Below are positions 8,707 to 12,157 of a stretch of 12,157 nucleotides of DNA, one piece after another (the stretch's first letter is position 1; every line of letters starts with the position of its first letter). This stretch comes from UMGS172 sp045592985 (lineage in GTDB: Bacteria; Bacillota; Clostridia; Oscillospirales; Acutalibacteraceae), in the NCBI GenBank assembly GCA_045592985.1, contig JAZNVU010000057.1, forward strand, positions 1 to 12,157, written 5' to 3'. The notes under the pieces are model-generated. The model did not search any database and was not told the DNA's origin. It was given only the letters and a program-made list of their open reading frames with translations. Both the position numbers and the translations under genes were made by a program.

Positions 8707-8735
8707 AGTATACCACAAAAACCCACAGAAGTAAA
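8707..8735 (-). promoter_or_regulatory. Promoter of uvrB
   Basis: Read on the - strand: -35 TTTACT (8735-8730), 17-bp spacer, -10 TATACT (8712-8707), giving a start near 8700 and a leader of about 23 bases before the GTG at 8677. The match to the sigma-A consensus is 4/6 and 5/6 with ideal spacing. The -35 box lies in the base and tail of the upstream terminator hairpin. Confidence 0.75.
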
Positions 8736-8776
8736 CAACGCCTTCACACAAGATTTGTGTAAAGGCGTTGTTTTTT
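8733..8776 (-). terminator. Terminator hairpin between the LRR gene and uvrB
   Basis: A long stem pairs 8733-8751 with 8755-8773, has a 3-nt loop and one internal C-A mismatch. It lies just after the stop of the leucine-rich-repeat gene. On the - strand it is followed by a short TTTACTT tail; on the + strand by TTTTTT (8771-8776). The probable role is ending the LRR transcript. The better T-tract is on the opposite strand, so it may act in both directions. Confidence 0.7.
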
Positions 8777-8781
8777 ACAAC

Positions 8782-11358
8782 TTAAGCGTTATAATGCCAA
8801 GTTGCATTTTTGAGTTTTGAGTTGGAACTGTTAATGGCAATCTTGGCTTTCTGCGCTTCGGTACCGTTGAAGTAAACATCGGTTATTGAATCACAGCCGT
8901 AGAAGGCAAAATATCCAACCGTCTTCATATTGGCACCGAATGTAACCGATTTAAGATTTTTACATCCGTAGAACGTAGACATATTAAGTGTGGTTATTTC
9001 ATCGCCAATAACAACCGAAGTAAGCGAAGAACACTTGTTAAATGCAAAAGCATTAATAGCGGTCACCTTATAATTTTTTCCGTCTTTAACAATTGAATCA
9101 GGAATAGTTACCGAAACGGCATTTTTAGAACAATTAACAACCGTTGCGGTTAATGTTCTGTCATTAAAAATATAAGTTATGTCTTCGGTATCGGTATAGT
9201 GCCAATTTGCATTTAAAACAGAAACGTTGGAGTTGTTAATAGCAATATACTTCTTAGCCGCCGACACGTTGTCATAATAAACATCGGTTAAAGCGTCGCA
9301 ACCGTAGAAAGCATAATAACCAATACTTCTTATGTTTTCACTCAACACAAGGGTTTTAAGACTATTACATCCATAGAAAGCCGACACAGGAATATTTGAG
9401 AGTCTGCTTCCTATTACTACGTTATTAAGCGAAGAACATTTTGTGAATGCGTAGGAACCAATACCTGAAACATACTCAGGTAAATTGATTTCCTCAAGAC
9501 TTGTACATCCGTAGAAAGCCGACATGGAAATCGTTCTGAGTGCGATTCCGAAATTAATCTCTTTAAGAGCAGTACAGTATGTAAACGCAAAAGAACCGAT
9601 TGCAGTTACTGTATCAGGCAAGGTGACACTTTCAAGTTTTTTGCAACCGTAGAAAGCATTGGAACCGATAGCGGTAACTGTATAGTTTATACCGTATATA
9701 TCTACGGATTTGGGGACAACAACTTCGGTAACATCTTTATCGCAACCGGTAACAGTTGCGGTGTTAGTTGTACTGTCATACGTATACACCAAAGTCTCTT
9801 GATAATGCCATGTGGCTTCGGTAAGATATTCATTATAGTCGCCTATTGTGATGTTGTTTTTATCTGACTGCATTCCACCATAATAAACATCGGCAAGCGC
9901 AGAGCAACCTCTAAATGCATAACTACCTATACTCGTCACGCTGTCGGGGATGGTTATTGAGGTAAGCGAATCGCAATAGTAAAATGCATACTCACCTATA
10001 CTCGTCACACTGTCGGGGATGGTTATTGATGTAAGCGAAGTGCAACCAGAAAATGCACTACCAGCAATAGTCAAGGTGCCCTGTTTAATTGTATATGCAC
10101 CACTTGTTTCTTTTGCTTTAATTAAATGCTTACCGATATACAACACATCATTTTCCCAGTTAGCGCTATTGTTATAATATGCTGTATTATAAAATGCATA
10201 ATCACCTATACCCGTCACGCTGTCGGGGATGGTTATGGATTTAAGCGAATCGCAATCTCTAAATGCCCTACCAGCAATAGTCAAGGTGCCCTGTTTAATT
10301 GTATATGCACCACTAATTGTTTCTTTTGCTTCAATTAAATGCTTACCGATATACAACACATCATTTTCCCAGTTAGCGCTATTGTTATAATATGCTGTAT
10401 TATAAAATGCATACTCACCTATACTCTTCATGCTGTCGGGGATGGTTATGGATATAAGCGAAGAGCAATCCCAAAATACATACTCACCTATACTCGTCAC
10501 ACCGTTGCCGATTATTACCGATGAGAGCGAAGAGCAACCTCTAAATGCCTCATCACCTATGCTTGTTACACCATTAGGCACAGTGTAGGTTTTCGCTGTT
10601 TTTCCAGACGGATATACCATAAGTTCGGTTTTATCTTTATTAAATAAAATCCCGTCTTTCGAAGAAAAATTCTCATTTTCATTAGCAACTGTAATAGATC
10701 TAAGACTTTCGCAATTTTCAAAAGCAACAGAATCAATTAGTTCCACATTTTTACCGATTGTAACCTCAGTAAGATTTTGACAACCGCAAAACGCAAAATC
10801 GCATATACTTGTAACACTATCAGGAATATCAATGGATGTAAGGCCACAGCCCCGAAATGCCCACCACCCTATAGAGGTCACGCTGTTAGGTATGGTAACA
10901 GAAACAAGGCTTGAACAGCCATCAAACATAAAATCCGATATGCTGGTCACACTGTTGCCAATTTTTACTGTTGTAAGGCTTGAGCAACCAGAAAACGCAT
11001 CCTCACCTATACTCGTCACGCTGTCGGGGATGGTTATTGATGTAAGCGAAGAGCAATATTTAAATGCATCACTACCTATACTCGTCACGCTGTCAGGGAT
11101 GGTTATCGATGTGAGCGAAGAGCAATATTCAAATGCATAACTACCTATACTCGTCACGGGGTAACCGCCCAATGTTGACGGTATTGTGACCGCTCCGCTG
11201 ATGGAAGTATTTACGTCTGTTATAATTGCTTCACCGTCGGATACCGAATATGTGTAGTACCCATCTGTCGCAGCCGACGCCTAGAAAGTGAACAGTCCGA
11301 GTGGACAGACTGATACCAGCAGCACAACCGCCAATAAAATCGAAAAAAGTTTTTTCAT
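8782..11358 (-). CDS. BspA-type leucine-rich-repeat secreted protein, interrupted by an amber codon in the signal peptide
   Basis: Predicted secreted surface protein of BspA-type LRRs (LRR_5 family), a class used for binding and adhesion. The natural start is the ATG at 11358, with GGAGGGG 5 bases upstream. It encodes a signal peptide (MKKLFSILLAVVLLVSVCPL, then GLFTF), followed by an in-frame TAG at 11281-11283 and then ASA-ATDGYYTYS, a normal signal-peptidase site and mature start in the same frame. After the TAG the frame is open for 832 codons to TAA. A restart such as the TTG at 11172 would lack the signal peptide. I count 24 repeats of the form SIGxxAFxxCSSLTSITIPDSVT, about 23 residues each, in three modules that each end in DVYY...ATWHY-like segments. 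No LPXTG, dockerin, SLH or transmembrane anchor is present. Status: nonsense-mutated gene, readthrough or sequence error; family identity is certain, expression is not. Confidence 0.85.
10059..10441 (-). repeat. Tandem 210/213-bp duplication inside the LRR gene
   Basis: Two adjacent copies, about 10059-10228 and 10269-10441, are almost identical at DNA level; for example CCAGCAATAG occurs at 10061 and 10271. They differ by one codon insertion (KETISGAY against KETSGAY) and a few substitutions. Each encodes about 71 residues containing the aberrant repeat YNNSANWENDVLYIGKHLI followed by YTIKQGTLTIAG. The very low divergence points to recent unequal recombination or slippage. Confidence 0.9.
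11012..11158 (-). repeat. 69-bp tandem repeats encoding single LRR units
   Basis: Units beginning CTCGTCACGCTGTC start at 11012 and 11081, and a third begins at 11150, so the period is exactly 69 bp (23 codons, one BspA-type LRR). The two complete copies differ at only a few positions. Similar units recur near 9935, 10004 and 10210. This gives in-frame gain or loss of whole repeats by recombination. Confidence 0.88.
11281..11283 (-). other. In-frame TAG (amber) codon within the signal peptide
   Basis: Codon 26 of the frame that starts at 11358. Signal-peptide residues lie before it, and the ASA-A cleavage site and the whole repeat region lie after it, in the same frame and with no shift. A single change (for example from TCG, giving Ser) would explain it. 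None of the nine other readable stop codons in the window is TAG (all are TGA or TAA). Confidence 0.9.
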
Positions 11359-11387
11359 TTTTTCCCCTCCAAGAATTAGTTGTATTT

Positions 11388-11416
11388 ATATTACAATACT
11401 TTGAACCTTAAAGCAA
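11388..11416 (-). promoter_or_regulatory. Possible promoter of the LRR gene
   Basis: On the - strand TTGCTT (11416-11411), a 17-bp spacer and TAATAT (11393-11388) lie about 18 bases upstream of the GGAGGGG ribosome site. An alternative -10, TATAAA, overlaps two bases further down. The boxes are only moderate matches, in A+T-rich DNA where such matches are common. Confidence 0.35.
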
Positions 11417-11428
11417 TAGGTTTTTCAT
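11408..11428 (-). other. Six-codon ORF (MKNLLL) with a strong ribosome site
   Basis: ATG at 11428 reads M-K-N-L-L-L and stops at TAA (11410-11408). A GGAGG (11440-11436) lies 7 bases upstream, right after the T-tract of the leader terminator. It resembles the first codons of a signal peptide. It could be a leader peptide of the LRR gene or the decayed start of an earlier secreted-protein gene. Confidence 0.35.
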
Positions 11429-11440
11429 CTTTCTTCCTCC

Positions 11441-11474
11441 AAAACAAAAAGTGCGACCACCGAAGCAGCCGCAC
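11441..11474 (-). terminator. Intrinsic terminator with UUCG loop in the leader of the LRR gene
   Basis: On the - strand GTGCG (11474-11470) pairs with CGCAC (11455-11451). The inner GCTGC/GTGGT segment can pair with G-T pairs and closes on a C(TTCG)G tetraloop; TTTTTGTTTT (11450-11441) follows. This is a good terminator form. No gene ends just upstream on this strand, so it either insulates the LRR gene or acts as an attenuator in its leader. Confidence 0.6.
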
Positions 11475-11497
11475 AAAAAACGCAAACTCCGATAGTC

Positions 11498-11667
11498 GCC
11501 AAACTAACTCAATGTGAAATGGATGCAAACGCACTTATCTACAATCAGCTGGAATTTGCATTTTTATCAAATCCTTGCTAATTATAGATATAACCAAAAC
11601 GGAGCGTAATTATTCTTATAAAAAAGAAAAATACACCCAATTTCACACGATATTTAGTTAGTTTGGC
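11498..11667. repeat. 170-bp element bounded by perfect 12-bp inverted repeats
   Basis: GCCAAACTAACT at 11498-11509 is matched by its exact reverse complement at 11656-11667. Further inside, a second inverted pair GTGAAAT(T)GG/CCAATTTCAC (about 11514-11522 and 11638-11647) continues the symmetry with unequal spacers. The interior is A+T rich with no ORF of note. There is no clear target-site duplication at the edges. It could be a MITE-like remnant or a paired regulatory region. Confidence 0.6.
11581..11609 (-). promoter_or_regulatory. Weak candidate promoter of a long LRR leader
   Basis: A perfect -10 TATAAT on the - strand (11586-11581) is preceded at 17 bp by only a poor -35 (TTACGC, 11609-11604). 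If used, it gives a leader of about 215 bases that includes the UUCG terminator and the six-codon ORF before the LRR start. Confidence 0.25.
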
Positions 11668-11796
11668 AATGTTATTATACCCTATTTATTCTGATATTTC
11701 AACACAAATTTATAACGAAACACCAAAACGCACAGTTGCTATGTAAGACACAACTTCTACGTGCTGACGGTGAACACAAAAAATGGTTTTTAGTGC

Positions 11797-11825
11797 TTGA
11801 CAATCGGTAGTGTGAAATGTATAAT
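11797..11825 (+). promoter_or_regulatory. Perfect-consensus sigma-A promoter reading toward tRNA-Leu
   Basis: TTGACA (11797-11802), exactly 17 bp, then TATAAT (11820-11825). Both boxes match the consensus 6/6. Upstream A-tract and T-tract sequences (11778-11790) resemble an UP element. This is the kind of promoter used for stable RNAs. Transcription would start near 11832 and run through the GC-rich segment at 11943 into the tRNA-Leu gene at 12120, with no terminator visible between. Confidence 0.82.
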
Positions 11826-11903
11826 AATCGTTGCGGAATTGCTTTTTGCCCGCCTCGGCCGCCCACCGTGTGAAATTTAGGGCATTACGACGTATAGTGC
11901 AGA

Positions 11904-11938
11904 CCTCACTCTTCACTATTCACTTTTACCTATTACTT
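11904..11938. repeat. Five tandem degenerate heptamers
   Basis: On the + strand CCTCACT-CTTCACT-ATTCACT-TTTACCT-ATTACTT occupy five consecutive 7-base units (minus-strand form AGTGAAN). It sits directly in front of the GC-rich tRNA-like segment and inside the transcript expected from the consensus promoter. Similar degenerate AGTGAA-type heptamers are, from memory, found between genes in some Firmicutes; their role is unclear. Confidence 0.55.
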
Positions 11939-11942
11939 TTTT

Positions 11943-12100
11943 GCGGGTATGGCGGAATTGGCAGCATTGAGCGTGACCGCCGCCTGTAGCGGATTAAGGG
12001 AACGTGAAATGGCGCTGCGGTCGACGGAGGCGAAGGCGTGTGTCGACGCCTGAGAAAACGTCGGGCACCGCAAGAGTATCGCGGAGCGCGGATGCGCCCC
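11943..12100 (+). ncRNA. GC-rich, highly paired segment beginning with a tRNA-Leu 5' mimic (candidate structured RNA)
   Basis: The first 22 bases match the start of the tRNA-Leu gene at 12120 at 20 positions (GCGGGTRTGGCGRAATTGG then CAG), covering acceptor 5' strand and D loop; similarity then stops abruptly. No anticodon arm, T arm or 3' acceptor strand follows, so this is not a working tRNA. By hand count the segment is about 65% G+C, far above its A+T-rich flanks. A continuous 5' strand 12011-12026 can pair in three blocks: with 12094-12098, with 12067-12072 and with 12059-12063. Smaller hairpins are 12035-12039/12046-12050 and 11951-11955/11977-11981. It lies downstream of the consensus promoter and upstream of tRNA-Leu. 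Alternatives: a pseudo-tRNA fused to foreign DNA, or a gene fragment, since both strands have short open frames. I recognise no known RNA family. Confidence 0.35.
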
Positions 12101-12119
12101 AAACCAATAAAATTAATAT

Positions 12120-12157
12120 GCGGGTGTGGCGAAATTGGCAGACGCGCTAGACTTAGG
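12120..12157 (+). tRNA. tRNA-Leu (anticodon UAG), truncated by window end
   Basis: The 5' 38 bases of a tRNA-Leu gene: acceptor strand GCGGGTG, D arm GCG-AAATTGGCAGA-CGC, and the 5' side of the anticodon arm. The loop reads CTTAGG, so the anticodon is TAG (reads CUA and other CUN codons). The A-rich DNA just before it has no promoter, so it is probably transcribed from the consensus promoter at 11797. The 3' half, including the long variable arm, lies beyond the window. Confidence 0.88.

Larger units (their letters stand above)
11513..11876. repeat. Recurring GTGTGAAAT motif (four sites)
   Basis: Exact GTGTGAAAT occurs at 11810-11818 and 11868-11876, and inverted at 11640-11648; TGTGAAAT occurs at 11513-11520. 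Two sites lie in the arms of the 170-bp inverted-repeat element, one lies in the spacer of the consensus + strand promoter, and one lies about 35 bases past its start site. The spacing suggests an operator, but no regulator is known from the window. Confidence 0.45.

Noticed and set aside
10126..10524. Plus-strand ORFs starting MLTDIQHIIFPV inside the LRR gene
   Set aside because: These are antisense shadows of the duplicated LRR units; their similarity to each other comes from the DNA duplication.
9900..11160. Regular repeats that could suggest a CRISPR array
   Set aside because: The 69-bp period is in frame, has no unique spacers, and encodes leucine-rich repeats.
11170..11172. TTG as the natural start of the LRR protein
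   Set aside because: Upstream in-frame sequence has a signal peptide, cleavage site and strong SD at 11358. The TTG is only the first possible start in the open part considered and has no SD of note.
11710..11916. 68-codon minus-strand ORF starting with GTG
   Set aside because: It runs antisense through the consensus promoter, has a poor ribosome site, and its codons reflect the promoter and heptamer sequence; probably not a gene.
11949..12053. 34-codon plus-strand ORF (MAELAALSV...), and a roughly 54-codon open minus-strand stretch over the same GC-rich block
   Set aside because: Long open frames are expected in GC-rich DNA, there is no ribosome site, and neither has a recognisable protein family. 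Kept only as the alternative explanation for the block.

Overview
The window looks like chromosomal DNA of a Gram-positive anaerobe of the class Clostridia, most likely a gut Oscillospiraceae/Ruminococcaceae-type bacterium. The reasons are the Firmicutes order infB-rbfA-(DHH phosphoesterase)-truB-ribF, strong AGGAGG-type ribosome sites, moderate G+C and a BspA-type leucine-rich-repeat surface protein typical of that group. This assignment is inference; no 16S rRNA gene or species marker is present.

Left part (1-5878, + strand): the distal half of a translation/RNA-maturation operon. It encodes initiation factor IF2 (5' end outside the window), RbfA, an NrnA-like DHH/DHHA1 phosphoesterase, tRNA pseudouridine-55 synthase TruB and bifunctional riboflavin kinase/FAD synthetase RibF. 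A family I inorganic pyrophosphatase follows and ends in a strong terminator. Three of these genes are coupled by short overlaps, and an intercistronic hairpin separates infB from rbfA.

Middle (5869-8735, - strand): uvrB (excision repair) followed by a SpoU/TrmH-family RNA methyltransferase, converging on the ppa terminator. uvrB has a clear sigma-A-type promoter whose -35 box sits in the tail of the terminator hairpin of the next gene.

Right part (8782-11358, - strand): a large secreted protein of 24 BspA-type leucine-rich repeats in three modules, with recent internal duplications at DNA level. Its obvious start (good SD plus signal peptide at 11358) is separated from the repeats by an in-frame TAG codon at 11281-11283, inside the signal peptide. 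The gene is therefore a fresh pseudogene, a readthrough case or an assembly error.

Far right (11371-12157): about 750 bp without a normal protein gene but full of signals. These are a minus-strand leader with a UUCG-loop terminator and a 6-codon ORF, a 170-bp inverted-repeat element, a recurring GTGTGAAAT motif, and a perfect-consensus plus-strand promoter (TTGACA-17-TATAAT). Downstream of that promoter come tandem heptamers and then a 158-bp GC-rich segment that starts like a tRNA-Leu gene but continues into an unrelated, highly paired sequence. The window ends inside a genuine tRNA-Leu(UAG) gene. This promoter/tRNA-mimic/tRNA-Leu unit is the best candidate for something undescribed.
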